Positions 8,747 through 18,542 of a DNA stretch of 64,000 nt are shown here, piece after piece. The stretch's first letter is position 1; every line of letters starts with the position of its first letter. Origin of the DNA: DASUBN01 sp036000105. GTDB taxonomy: Bacteria; Pseudomonadota; Gammaproteobacteria; Natronospirales; REEB76. The DNA lies in contig DASYGE010000014.1 in the NCBI GenBank assembly GCA_036000105.1, forward strand, positions 62,001 through 126,000. The letters are read 5' to 3'. The notes under the pieces are model-generated. The model ran no database searches and was not told the DNA's origin. It was given only the letters and a program-made list of their open reading frames with translations. Both the position numbers and the translations under genes were made by a program.

Positions 8747-9466
8747 TTACGCTCCTTTCGCCATGGCGCGCATCACGCCGGAAGTCTTGAGGCCGCGGCC
8801 GTCCAGATGCCGTTCCAGGGCGGCCCGGAGCAGGCGCTTCACGGCCTTGAGATCGTCCGCATCATCCAATGCCTCATGGTGCAGCGCAAGCAGCGCCCGG
8901 CCACTGATGAGGAGGCCCGATGTAGGCCGGTCCGAGACCGACGTCGGGCCCGAATCCATGTCGTAGCGATAGCGCTCTTCTGGTTCCACGGGCACATCCC
9001 CGGATGCCGCATGGGTCAGGACGAGGCCATAGCCCATGGCTGCCAGCAGGTGTTTCTCGAACACACGCAGCACGGCGGCGGTGGAGCCGGTGACGAGGCC
9101 CTGCACAGCGGCGGCGTAATGATCGTAAAGCCCCGGATGGGCATCCTGGCGCGGCAGCAGCCGCAGCAGGAGTTCATTGAGATAGAACCCCGCCATCAGA
9201 GGGCGCCCCTGGAGCGCGGCAGGTATGGCTGAGGCTTCGAGACCTGTGAGGTTGCCGAGCTCGCCCCGTTGGGTCCAGGACATGAGCAGCGGCGCGAAAG
9301 GCTGCAACAGGCTGCGGAAAGGCGAGCGTGGACGGCGCACGCCGCGCGCCACCAGGCCCATGCGTCCGTGTTCACGGCTCCAGATCTCCACCACCCGGCT
9401 GGTCTCGCGCCAGGCATGCTGGTGCAGCACGTAGGCGTGAGTGAGGGAGACCCGTTCTGCCTTCAT
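8747..9466 (-). CDS. recO: DNA repair protein RecO
   Basis: RecO anneals single strands and, with RecR, loads RecA onto SSB-coated DNA during gap repair. The 239 residues give an N-terminal OB fold (about 1-80, with YVLHQHAWRETS and the basic GVRRPRSPFRSLLQPF) followed by a helical C-terminal domain. The usual zinc-ligand cysteines of some RecO proteins are absent, as in many gammaproteobacteria. ATG 9466 shares one base with the era stop (TGATG), so it is preferred to the GTG one codon upstream. Confidence 0.9.
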   Translation of the reverse strand: MKAERVSLTHAYVLHQHAWRETSRVVEIWSREHGRMGLVARGVRRPRSPFRSLLQPFAPLLMSWTQRGELGNLTGLEASAIPAALQGRPLMAGFYLNELLLRLLPRQDAHPGLYDHYAAAVQGLVTGSTAAVLRVFEKHLLAAMGYGLVLTHAASGDVPVEPEERYRYDMDSGPTSVSDRPTSGLLISGRALLALHHEALDDADDLKAVKRLLRAALERHLDGRGLKTSGVMRAMAKGA

Positions 9467-10362
9467 CACCCTTCGAAGCCGAGCGTAGCCAGGGCCCGCT
9501 CGTCATCCGCCCAGTTCTCACGCACCTTCACCCACATGCGCAGGAATACCTTGTGGCCGAATTCGCGCTCCATCTCGAGGCGCGCGGCCTTGCCCACCTG
9601 TTTCAGCAAGGTGCCGCCCTGGCCGATGACGATGGCTTTCTGGCCTTCGCGCTCGACCCAGATCGTGGCCGTGACCCGCAGCATGGTCCCGTCCATGATG
9701 CATTCATCGACCTGCACCGCCACCGAATACGGCACTTCCTCGCGCAGCGCGATGATGAGCTGCTCACGCACGAACTCCGAAGCGCGCAGGGAATCATCCT
9801 GATCCGTGATCTGATCGGCAGGGAACAGCATAGGGGATTCGGGCAGGCACTCGGTCATGAGCCGCATCAGCTCCGCCAGGTTCTCCGCCGTATGAGCCGA
9901 GACCGGCACGATGAAGCGGAAATCATGGTGCGCCTGCATCTCCTGCAGGAACGGCAGCATCCGTTCCCGCGGCCGCGCCTTGTCCAGTTTATTGACCACG
10001 AGGCCCAAGGGGCGTTCCAGGGCGCTCAGGCGCTGCAACGCCAACTGGTCATCCTCGCCCCAGTTCATCGCTTCCACGACCAGGAGACACAGGTCCGCTT
10101 CGCTGGCCGCCGATACGGCAGCACGGTTCATGGAACGGTTGATGGCGCGTTTCTCGCCGGAATGCAGGCCCGGCGTATCCACGAATATCAACTGGGCATC
10201 GGGCAAGGTCTTCACACCCAGTATGCGGCGCCGGGTGGTCTGGGGCTTGGGGGTGACGATGCTGACCTTCCGTCCCACGAGCGCGTTCATCAGGGTTGAC
10301 TTGCCTACGTTGGGCCGGCCCGCCACCACGATGAAGCCTGCACGAAAAGTCGATTCAACCAT
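9466..10362 (-). CDS. era: GTPase Era
   Basis: Essential GTPase that binds 16S rRNA near its 3' end and checks 30S maturation. The 298-residue protein has the G domain with G1 GRPNVGKST, G3 DTPGLH and G4 NKLDKA, then a C-terminal KH domain with VIGQGGTLLKQVG. ATG 10362 is chosen because it gives the family length, has GGAG ten bases upstream and overlaps rnc by only eight bases; longer readings into rnc have no support. Confidence 0.97.
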   Translation of the reverse strand: MVESTFRAGFIVVAGRPNVGKSTLMNALVGRKVSIVTPKPQTTRRRILGVKTLPDAQLIFVDTPGLHSGEKRAINRSMNRAAVSAASEADLCLLVVEAMNWGEDDQLALQRLSALERPLGLVVNKLDKARPRERMLPFLQEMQAHHDFRFIVPVSAHTAENLAELMRLMTECLPESPMLFPADQITDQDDSLRASEFVREQLIIALREEVPYSVAVQVDECIMDGTMLRVTATIWVEREGQKAIVIGQGGTLLKQVGKAARLEMEREFGHKVFLRMWVKVRENWADDERALATLGFEG

Positions 10363-11032
10363 GTTCGATGCGCTCCAGGGCATGCAAGGCCGCTTCTTGT
10401 TCTGCGGCACGGCGGCTGCCAGCCTCCCCCTCGGTGCGGATGTCGAGGACCGACACGGTACAACTCACACGGAATATCTGGCGGTGTGGTTCTCCTCGCA
10501 CGGACTCCACAGCATATACCGGCAGCGGCAGATCCCGCGCCTGCAGCACTTCCTGCAGGCGGGTCTTGGCATCCTTGAGGGACTCGGTCGAGAGCGGCGC
10601 GGACAGACGGGCCGCCAGCAAGTGCAGGATCGTGTCCCAAGCCGCCGTGAAGCCGGCATCCAGGTAAACAGCGCCGACGAGGGCTTCCAGGGCATCCGCC
10701 AGGATGGAGGAACGGCGATGGCCGCCGCTCTTGAGTTCGCCGGGGCCGAGCGTCAGGTAGGCGCCGAGATCGAGTTCCCGCGCCACGTCCGCCAGAGCTT
10801 CCTGGTTCACCAGGCTGGCACGCAGGCGACTGAGATCACCTTCTTCGAGAGCAGCATGCCGACGATACAGGGCGTCGGCGACGCAGGCATTGATCAGGGC
10901 ATCGCCCAGGAACTCCAGGCGTTCATTGTTCCTGCCGCCGGCGCTCCTGTGAGTAAGCGCCAGATCCAGGAGGGTTTCGTCGGAGAAACCCCGTCCGAGA
11001 GCCTGCAGCAGCGGTGCGCGACTACCTATCAA
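10355..11032 (-). CDS. rnc: Ribonuclease III
   Basis: Double-strand-specific endoribonuclease that processes rRNA precursors and some mRNAs. The 225 residues contain the signature NERLEFLGDALI with the catalytic acidic residues, the second acidic site in ILADALEALVGAVYLD, and a C-terminal double-stranded RNA-binding domain (about 152-222). The start is a TTG at 11032 overlapping the stop of the DUF4845 gene (TTGA); no ATG fits the expected N-terminus, so rnc seems to depend on coupled translation. Confidence 0.96.
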   Translation of the reverse strand: MIGSRAPLLQALGRGFSDETLLDLALTHRSAGGRNNERLEFLGDALINACVADALYRRHAALEEGDLSRLRASLVNQEALADVARELDLGAYLTLGPGELKSGGHRRSSILADALEALVGAVYLDAGFTAAWDTILHLLAARLSAPLSTESLKDAKTRLQEVLQARDLPLPVYAVESVRGEPHRQIFRVSCTVSVLDIRTEGEAGSRRAAEQEAALHALERIEHG

Positions 11033-11406
11033 TGCCCGCCGGCCGGATAAGTCTTCTCGAAATGCACTATCAGGTCGATGTTGGCCATGAAATTCGTACG
11101 CGAATCATAATCGATGCCCAGCACGACAGCCTTAGTATCGGGGTCGATCTTGATGCTGACGTCGTTCGGGCTGACGACGTTGACGCTGTTGACGTCAAAG
11201 ATGCCCGACATGTTTATCCTGATCTGCTGCGGCGACTGACCTGGTTGCAGATTTTGCGCCACCGTAGTCATGGCTTTGTTGAGCGAGAAATAGTCCAGAT
11301 AGATGGGGATCAGCTTGAAGCCGAATATACCCACGAAGCCGATGAGGCCTATCAGGAGTATCCAGCTGATCATGGTGATGCCGGTCTGGTGCTTGCGCAT
11401 AGCCAT
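11029..11406 (-). CDS. DUF4845 single-pass membrane protein
   Basis: A 125-residue protein with one N-terminal membrane helix (about residues 9-32, ISWILLIGLIGFVGIFGF) and a short soluble domain. It matches the DUF4845 family found between lepB and rnc in many proteobacteria; function is not known. The start at 11406 is chosen because GGAG lies seven bases before it; ATG 11412 and GTG 11421 are too close to that site. Confidence 0.85.
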   Translation of the reverse strand: MAMRKHQTGITMISWILLIGLIGFVGIFGFKLIPIYLDYFSLNKAMTTVAQNLQPGQSPQQIRINMSGIFDVNSVNVVSPNDVSIKIDPDTKAVVLGIDYDSRTNFMANIDLIVHFEKTYPAGGH

Positions 11407-11447
11407 CTTCATTCTCCACACCCGGTCGAAGCCGGGCCGTCAGACTG

Positions 11448-12245
11448 TCAATGAATCACGTTCCCGACACGATGCCAGAGCGAGCTGTCGCGGAACGCGT
11501 CCCAGTTCATCCAGATGAAAAACGCCCTGCCCACCAGGTTCTGCTCCGGCACGAAACCCCAGTAGCGGCTGTCGCTGCTGTTGTCCCGGTTGTCGCCCAT
11601 GGCGAAATACTCGCCCTCGGGCACCGTCCACTCACCTTCATTGCTGTATTGGCCAGGGACGGTGAGCACCTCATGGGTCACGTTGCCGAGATGCTCACGG
11701 CCGAGCAGCGCGCCGTCTGCGTCGGGTCCGGTATAGGGGCCGAGCGCATCCTTCTGCATCTCCACGCCATTGATATACAGCGTTTTATTCCGATAGACAA
11801 TATGGTCGCCCGGCAGACCCACGATGCGCTTGATGTAATCGATGCTGGGGTCATTGGGGTAGCGGAACACCGCCACATCCCCACGCTTCGGCTCACCCAC
11901 CTTGATTATCTTGGTGTGCAGTACCGGCAGACGCACGCCGTAATCGTACTTGTTGACCAGGATGAAGTCCCCGATCAGGAGGGTGGGCACCATGGAGGAC
12001 GACGGGATATGGAATGGCTCCGCCAGGAAGGAGCGCAGCAGCAGCACCAGCAGGATCACCGGGAAGAAGGACTTGGAGTAATCCACGACCATGGGTTCCC
12101 GGGGCTTGGCCGGGGCATCAGCCCCTTCCTGTACCGCTGGTGCAGCAGCACGCCGGCGTGGCGCGAAATACACCGCATCCACCAGCCATACGAGGCCCGT
12201 GACGATGGTCGCCAGGGTCAGAAGAGCTTCGAAATCGAAATGCAT
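11448..12245 (-). CDS. lepB: Signal peptidase I
   Basis: Cleaves signal peptides from exported proteins at the outer face of the inner membrane. The 265 residues show two N-terminal membrane helices (about 8-26 and 58-76), the catalytic serine in PSSSMVPTL, the catalytic lysine in KRIVGLPGD and the structural box GDNRDNSSDSRYWG. It sits directly downstream of lepA, as in E. coli and Pseudomonas. Confidence 0.97.
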   Translation of the reverse strand: MHFDFEALLTLATIVTGLVWLVDAVYFAPRRRAAAPAVQEGADAPAKPREPMVVDYSKSFFPVILLVLLLRSFLAEPFHIPSSSMVPTLLIGDFILVNKYDYGVRLPVLHTKIIKVGEPKRGDVAVFRYPNDPSIDYIKRIVGLPGDHIVYRNKTLYINGVEMQKDALGPYTGPDADGALLGREHLGNVTHEVLTVPGQYSNEGEWTVPEGEYFAMGDNRDNSSDSRYWGFVPEQNLVGRAFFIWMNWDAFRDSSLWHRVGNVIH

Positions 12246-12274
12246 CGTTGGTTCCTGATCCGTATCCGGACGGG

Positions 12275-14068
12275 TTATTTCTTGCCGACGTGGAGCACCG
12301 CCAGGAAAGCCTCCTGGGGTATCTCCACCGTGCCGATCTGCTTCATGCGCTTCTTACCTTCCTTCTGCTTCTCCAGGAGCTTGCGCTTACGTGTTATGTC
12401 GCCGCCGTAACATTTGGCCGTCACGTTCTTGCGCAAGGCCTTCACGGTGGTGCGCGAGATCACATGTGAGCCGATGGCCGCCTGCACCGCCACCTCGAAC
12501 ATCTGCCGCGGGATTAACTCCTGCATTTTCTCACACAACACCCTGCCCCGGTCATAGGCGCTGTCCCTGTGCACGATGACGGACAGGGCATCCACCTTGT
12601 CGCCGTTGATCAGCAGGTCAAGCTTCACCAACGGTGCCGCCTGGAAACGCTCGAAATCGTAATCGAACGAGGCGTAACCACGGCTCGCAGATTTCAGCCT
12701 GTCGAAGAAGTCCATGACCACTTCATTGAGCGGCATCTCATAGGCCAAGGCCACTTGGGTCCCGTGGTACAGCATCTTCTTCTGTACTCCGCGTTTCTCC
12801 TGGCACAGCGTCATGACGTTACCCACATACTGCTGGGGTACCAAGATGTTGGCGACGATGATGGGTTCGCGGATCTCGTCTATCCGGTCCACCGGCGGCA
12901 GCTTCGAGGGATTGTCCACATAGATGGATTCGCCGGCGGTGGTCAGCACCTCATAGACCACCGTGGGCGCAGTGGTGATGAGGTTGAGGTTGTATTCCCG
13001 CTCCAGGCGCTCCTGCACGATCTCCATGTGCAGCATGCCGAGGAAACCGCAACGGAAACCGAAACCGAGAGCCGTGGAAGTCTCCGGTTCGAAGTGCAGC
13101 GCAGAATCGTTCAGGCGCAGCTTGCGCAACGCTTCGCGGAAATTCTCGTAATCATCGGAGCTGATGGGGAACATGCCGGCGAACACCCGCGGCTGCACCT
13201 GTTTGAAACCGGGGAGCGGCGTGGCGCAAGGCCGGTCTGCAGTAGTGCAGGTATCGCCCACCGGTGCGCCATCGATCTCCCGGATGCCGGCGATGACATA
13301 GCCCACCGTGCCGGTGGAGAGCACATCCTTGTCGTGCATCTTCGGCGTAAAGATACCCACCCGATCCACTTCATGTGAGCGTCCGGTGGACATGACCAGC
13401 ATCTTCTGCCTCGGCTTCAGGCTGCCGTTCATGACCCGCACCAGGGAGACCACGCCGACGAAGTTGTCGAACCAGGAATCGATGATAAGCGCCTGCAGTG
13501 GTCCGTCCGGATCGCCCTTGGGCGGCGGGATGCGTCTGACCAGCTCTTCCAGGAGATCCGGCACACCTATGCCGGTCTTGGCGCTGACCCGTATGGCATC
13601 CTGCGCCTCGATGCCGATGATCTCCTCGATCTCGGTGGCCACCTTGTCGGGCTCTGCATTCGGCAGGTCTATCTTGTTCAACACCGGCATCACTTCGAGC
13701 CCCTGCTCGAGAGCGGTGTAGCAATTGGCCACGCTCTGGGCTTCCACACCCTGGGAGGCATCCACCACCAGCAGCGCCCCTTCACAGGCGGCCAGCGAGC
13801 GGGATACCTCGTAGGAGAAGTCCACGTGGCCCGGGGTGTCGATGAAATTCAACTGATAGGTCTGGCCGTCACGCGCCTTGTACTGCAGGGACACGCTCTG
13901 AGCCTTGATGGTGATGCCTCGCTCCCGTTCGATGGGGTTGGAGTCGAGCACCTGCTCTTCCATCTCGCGCGCTTCCAAGCCACCGCACATCTGGATGAAG
14001 CGGTCGGCGAGCGTGGATTTGCCGTGGTCGATGTGAGCGATGATGGAGAAATTGCGGATGCGTTGCAT
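12275..14068 (-). CDS. lepA: Elongation factor 4 (LepA)
   Basis: Ribosome-associated translational GTPase linked to initiation and back-translocation. The 597-residue protein has the G motifs AHIDHGKST, DTPGHVDF and NKIDLP, domains II-III, and the LepA-specific C-terminal domain ending in basic TRKRKLLEKQKEGKKRMK. ATG 14068 is taken because it puts IRNFSIIAHIDHGKS near the N-terminus as in E. coli; GTG 14074, two codons upstream, is possible. It heads the lepA-lepB-rnc-era operon; the promoter must lie in the repeat-containing gap 14069-14323. Confidence 0.97.
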   Translation of the reverse strand: MQRIRNFSIIAHIDHGKSTLADRFIQMCGGLEAREMEEQVLDSNPIERERGITIKAQSVSLQYKARDGQTYQLNFIDTPGHVDFSYEVSRSLAACEGALLVVDASQGVEAQSVANCYTALEQGLEVMPVLNKIDLPNAEPDKVATEIEEIIGIEAQDAIRVSAKTGIGVPDLLEELVRRIPPPKGDPDGPLQALIIDSWFDNFVGVVSLVRVMNGSLKPRQKMLVMSTGRSHEVDRVGIFTPKMHDKDVLSTGTVGYVIAGIREIDGAPVGDTCTTADRPCATPLPGFKQVQPRVFAGMFPISSDDYENFREALRKLRLNDSALHFEPETSTALGFGFRCGFLGMLHMEIVQERLEREYNLNLITTAPTVVYEVLTTAGESIYVDNPSKLPPVDRIDEIREPIIVANILVPQQYVGNVMTLCQEKRGVQKKMLYHGTQVALAYEMPLNEVVMDFFDRLKSASRGYASFDYDFERFQAAPLVKLDLLINGDKVDALSVIVHRDSAYDRGRVLCEKMQELIPRQMFEVAVQAAIGSHVISRTTVKALRKNVTAKCYGGDITRKRKLLEKQKEGKKRMKQIGTVEIPQEAFLAVLHVGKK

Positions 14069-14146
14069 ATCCACGGCGCGGCCGTCGGCTCTTTTTGAGT
14101 GATCGTTTGCTTAAGGCGGGCCGGAGGGCGCACCGGAAGCCGGGTG

Positions 14147-14158
14147 GGGCTTAAGCCC
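14147..14158. repeat. Palindrome GGGCTTAAGCCC
   Basis: A perfect 12-base palindrome upstream of lepA, followed by a second small hairpin (AGGCC-CAAAA-GGCCT at 14169-14183). Either could be part of a terminator for the sigma-E operon or of the lepA leader; neither has a convincing T-tract. Confidence 0.35.
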
Positions 14159-14204
14159 TGGCGCCCCCAGGCCCAAAAGGCCTTCAAGGACAGAGCATTA
14201 TAGC

Positions 14205-14254
14205 GGGTGAGCGGCACCGCCGCGAACGCCAGTACAGGAGGTACGAGCTGGGCT
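14205..14254 (+). repeat. Dispersed GC-rich repeat, copy 1
   Basis: Between lepA and the glutaredoxin gene. It shares GGGTGAGCGGC, GCCGCGAACGCCA and a terminal GCTGGGCT with 18450-18498. A five-base stem GCGGC-ACC-GCCGC (14211-14223) is kept in both copies while its loop differs. Confidence 0.6.
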
Positions 14255-14323
14255 TGCCGTGGGGCATGGATGCGGAACGGGAAGCTCTTGCTTTTTAGGG
14301 TGTATGGGCCGGAAAAGCCTTAA

Positions 14324-14563
14324 TTAAGCGAGCCCCTCGAAATACGTATCCAAGGCGGCCTCGTCCATGCGGGCTTCGCAGATCACCCGTTCCCCCGCCG
14401 CCAGGACCGGGATACGCAGGCCATAACGCTCCTTGAGCGCCGGGTCTGTATCCACATCCACCAGCTGTACCTCAATCTCGTCGCCATAGGTGCCGTAGAT
14501 GGCCGCGAGCATCTGCTCGCAGAGGTGGCATCCGCGACGGTGGTAGAGCACGAGGCCGGACAT
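14324..14563 (-). CDS. Glutaredoxin-family thioredoxin-fold protein
   Basis: A 79-residue protein of the DUF836/glutaredoxin-like family with a CHLC redox motif at residues 12-15 and the cis-proline region RIPVLAAGE. It is expected to act as a small thiol-disulfide oxidoreductase; its partner is unknown. Its ATG shares one base with the stop of the PDZ gene. A small glutaredoxin-like gene is common between mucD and lepA in related genomes. Confidence 0.85.
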   Translation of the reverse strand: MSGLVLYHRRGCHLCEQMLAAIYGTYGDEIEVQLVDVDTDPALKERYGLRIPVLAAGERVICEARMDEAALDTYFEGLA

Positions 14564-15297
14564 CAGCGTCGGGTGGAACCGAGAGACAGGAAGAGGTTGC
14601 TGGTGGGGCGGTGGACCAGCACGGGTACCGGCCGGTCATGGGGCAGCTGACGCGTGAGCTTGTAGAACTGAGCGGCACTGGTGAGGCTGATGCCATCCAG
14701 CATGAGCACCACGTCGCCCTGCCTGAAACCTGCGTGCTGGGCTGCTCCCAGGCCGACGGCGGTGACTATCAGGCCGCCATCTGCCACGCCATAGACAGAG
14801 CGTTCATCATCGCTGAGGGCCCGGACCTTGAGGCCGAGCACCTGGTTCGAGTCGGAGCCTGCCGCCGGGCTCTGATCGGAGGCTGATCTGCCTCCATCCA
14901 ATACCGCCGAGCGGGCGGAAAGAGTCCGCTGTACACCATCTCCCAGGGCGGTGACGGCGTCGCTGGAGCCATCCGTGTTACCCCGGGCACCCATGCCAGG
15001 CTTCATCGGGGGTGCTTGCAGGTCGGCGGCCGCCCTGACGTTGTAGGGGACGGGAGAGATGGCAACCGGTGTCTGGGTATCACAGACCGGCCCAACTACC
15101 GCCGGGTCATCCGCATGGCTGCCTTGCCGGTGGACTGCATGGCTGTTGCCGAAGCCGGTGGACTGTGGGGGTACATCAGAACTGTTGATGAGGGGCAGAT
15201 GGGTCGCGGTACTGCTCGTGGCGGGGACCGCGCACAGAGCAGCTGGGGCCAGCAGCATGGCCACACAGAAACCCCAGAACCTCCCCTTCACTCTCAT
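14563..15297 (-). CDS. Secreted PDZ-domain protein in the mucD position
   Basis: A 244-residue protein with a signal peptide (MRVKGRFWGFCVAMLLAPAALC, cleavage near residue 22), a long Ser/Pro/Gly-rich linker without recognisable fold (25-150) and one PDZ domain (about 153-238). The PDZ resembles the second PDZ of MucD/DegP (GLIVTAVGLGAAQHAGFRQG; end LPHDRPVPVLVHR). The trypsin-like domain with its His-Asp-Ser triad is absent. It occupies the slot held by mucD/degP in rpoE-rseA-(rseB)-mucD-lepA clusters, so it looks like a reduced relative that could bind misfolded outer-membrane protein C-termini but not cut them. Function is inferred. Confidence 0.75.
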   Translation of the reverse strand: MRVKGRFWGFCVAMLLAPAALCAVPATSSTATHLPLINSSDVPPQSTGFGNSHAVHRQGSHADDPAVVGPVCDTQTPVAISPVPYNVRAAADLQAPPMKPGMGARGNTDGSSDAVTALGDGVQRTLSARSAVLDGGRSASDQSPAAGSDSNQVLGLKVRALSDDERSVYGVADGGLIVTAVGLGAAQHAGFRQGDVVLMLDGISLTSAAQFYKLTRQLPHDRPVPVLVHRPTSNLFLSLGSTRR

Positions 15298-15350
15298 AGC
15301 GGGAGAATTGTGGTGAATGTGGCAGCCGGCTGCAATACCGGCCCGGGAGC

Positions 15351-15977
15351 CTAGGGCTGGCGGGGGGGCTTGACGGTCTTGGAGGGCTTTTTCGCGTCAT
15401 CCGCTTGGCGCGGGGCCGGCCGGGCGATGTAACGATAAGGCTGCATACCCTGCATCGTAAGCGAGCTATTCATGTCGTCCTGGTCCACCAAGCTGCTGCG
15501 CAGGGAAGCTTCCACCGGCGGCAGGCTGCCGGCCCAGTTGGCGCTGTTCAGATACTCGCTGGAGATGGGCGTCGTCTGGCCGCTCACCACTTCGCCGGGC
15601 ACGATCTCGGAAGGCGCGAAACCGGCCTGGTGCGGATCGTGTCTCAAACCCGCGATGGCGATCACCGCCACGGAAGCTGCTACCGCCGCGCCTGCGAAAG
15701 CGCGGGTCCATATGCCGCCGAAACGGCTGGTCTCCTCGGCCGGCTGCGGCTCATCCGCCAGCGCGGCCATGACCCGGTCAGCGAAGCCGCGCGTATCGGC
15801 CGCCGGCAGGTCCTTGCGTATGGCCTCGCCTATGAGGTGGCAACGCTCCCAATGCAGGCGCAGGGAACGCTCCACGCCGAAGCGGCGCAGCAAGAGCTCG
15901 TGTTCGCCGTCAGGCAACTCGCCGTCCACCATGGCCGAGACCTGTTCGCGCAATTTCTCTGTCACCAGCTTGTTCAA
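15351..15977 (-). CDS. rseA: Sigma-E factor negative regulatory protein RseA
   Basis: Inner-membrane anti-sigma factor that holds RpoE until regulated proteolysis by DegS and RseP. The 208 residues have an N-terminal cytoplasmic RseA domain (about 5-75, SAMVDGELPDGEHELLLRRF), a membrane helix (about 91-110, FAGAAVAASVAVIAIAGL) and a periplasmic tail ending in a basic Pro-rich stretch. The start is TTG 15977, with GAGGA seven bases upstream. It follows rpoE by ten bases. No rseB follows. Confidence 0.9.
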   Translation of the reverse strand: MNKLVTEKLREQVSAMVDGELPDGEHELLLRRFGVERSLRLHWERCHLIGEAIRKDLPAADTRGFADRVMAALADEPQPAEETSRFGGIWTRAFAGAAVAASVAVIAIAGLRHDPHQAGFAPSEIVPGEVVSGQTTPISSEYLNSANWAGSLPPVEASLRSSLVDQDDMNSSLTMQGMQPYRYIARPAPRQADDAKKPSKTVKPPRQP

Positions 15978-15987
15978 GTCCTGATCC

Positions 15988-16596
15988 TCAATCCAATAAT
16001 GGCCGTAGTTTCTCGTCTATCGCCTCGCGGGCGCGGAAGATGCGCGAGCGCACCGTGCCCACCGGGCAGGACATGGTCTCGGCGATCTGCTCGTAACTCA
16101 TGCCCTCGATCTCGCGCAGCACGATGGCGGTACGCAGATCTTCCGGCAGGTCGGCTATCGCCTGCTCCACCGTCCGCTGGATCTCGTCCGTGAGCAGGAG
16201 CCTCTCGGGCGTATCCACATCTCTCAAGCGGGCCTGCATGTCGTACTGTTCCGGATCCTGCAGGTCCATCCCGTGTTCCAGAGGCCGCCGGCCTTCCGCC
16301 ACCAGGTAATTCTTCGCCGTGTTGATCGCGATCCGGTAGAGCCAGGTATAGAACGCACTGTCTCCGCGGAAACCGTGGATCGCACGGTAGGCCTTGATGA
16401 ACGCCTCCTGGGTCACGTCCAGCGCTTCGGTGCTGTCGTGTACGTAGCGGGTGACCAGCTTCACTATCTTGTGCTGGTATTTGCGCACCAGCACGTCGAA
16501 AGCGGCTTTGTCGCCACGCTGCACCCGCTCCACGAGGAGCTGGTCGGAGTCGGCCTTGCCAGGCTCCAGTTCAGCGACCGGCCTGGGTATGTTCAT
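15988..16596 (-). CDS. rpoE: RNA polymerase sigma-E factor (AlgU type)
   Basis: ECF sigma factor for envelope stress. The 202 residues show region 2 (DVLVRKYQHKIVKLVTRYV, ALDVTQEAFIKAYRAIHGFRG, FYTWLYRIAINTAKNYL) and region 4 (LPEDLRTAIVLREIEGMSYEQIA, CPVGTVRSRIFRAREAI). It is transcribed divergently from nadB, as algU is in Pseudomonas. A sigma-E-like promoter lies immediately upstream and would give autoregulation. Confidence 0.97.
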   Translation of the reverse strand: MNIPRPVAELEPGKADSDQLLVERVQRGDKAAFDVLVRKYQHKIVKLVTRYVHDSTEALDVTQEAFIKAYRAIHGFRGDSAFYTWLYRIAINTAKNYLVAEGRRPLEHGMDLQDPEQYDMQARLRDVDTPERLLLTDEIQRTVEQAIADLPEDLRTAIVLREIEGMSYEQIAETMSCPVGTVRSRIFRAREAIDEKLRPLLD

Positions 16597-16607
16597 AGGC
16601 TGTAGTC

Positions 16608-16634
16608 ATTGACAACCAAGGGGGCAAAAAGTTC
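16608..16634 (-). promoter_or_regulatory. Sigma-E-type promoter of rpoE
   Basis: On the minus strand, GAACTT (16634-16629) is followed after exactly 16 bases by TCAAT (16612-16608), close to the sigma-E consensus GAACTT-N16-TCTGA. Transcription would begin near 16601, only about five bases before the rpoE ATG at 16596, so the mRNA would be almost leaderless; no ribosome binding site precedes that ATG. Confidence 0.5.
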
Positions 16635-16761
16635 GCCAATACAGGGGGATGCGAGTATATTCCGCGTCCTTCCGGGGGTCTTAAGGCCCCTGGCGGGCAT
16701 TCTAGCAGCCCCGGGCCGCCCAGGGACTGCCCTAGCCCCAGCCTTAAGGCATACCCCAAAG

Positions 16762-18396
<1,635 letters not shown>

Positions 18397-18411
18397 GGCA
18401 TAGCCTCAGGC

Positions 18412-18431
18412 GGGTGGACAGGAGTCCACCC
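18412..18431 (+). terminator. Hairpin after nadB
   Basis: A perfect eight-base stem, GGGTGGAC-AGGA-GTCCACCC, 16 bases after the nadB stop. It lacks a T-tract, so it may stabilise the mRNA 3' end or belong to the adjacent repeat rather than terminate by itself. Confidence 0.4.
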
Positions 18432-18449
18432 AGGATCGCGAGCGGAGCT

Positions 18450-18498
18450 GGGTGAGCGGCGCAGCCGCGAACGCCACGCAGGGATGTGTGGCTGGGCT
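18450..18498 (+). repeat. Dispersed GC-rich repeat, copy 2
   Basis: Second copy of the element at 14205-14254, lying between the convergent nadB and ygfX genes. The stem GCGGC-GCA-GCCGC (18457-18469) is identical to copy 1 with a different loop, and a second hairpin GCCAC...GTGGC follows. Confidence 0.6.
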
Positions 18499-18542
18499 GA
18501 TTGCGAAGCCACGAGGCGAAGCAAGCAGCGTAGCGAGCATCC

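Noticed and set aside
16609..16761. A longer NadB starting at 16609.
   Set aside because: The extra 51 codons lie in the divergent promoter region; ATG 16762 matches the conserved N-terminus and length.
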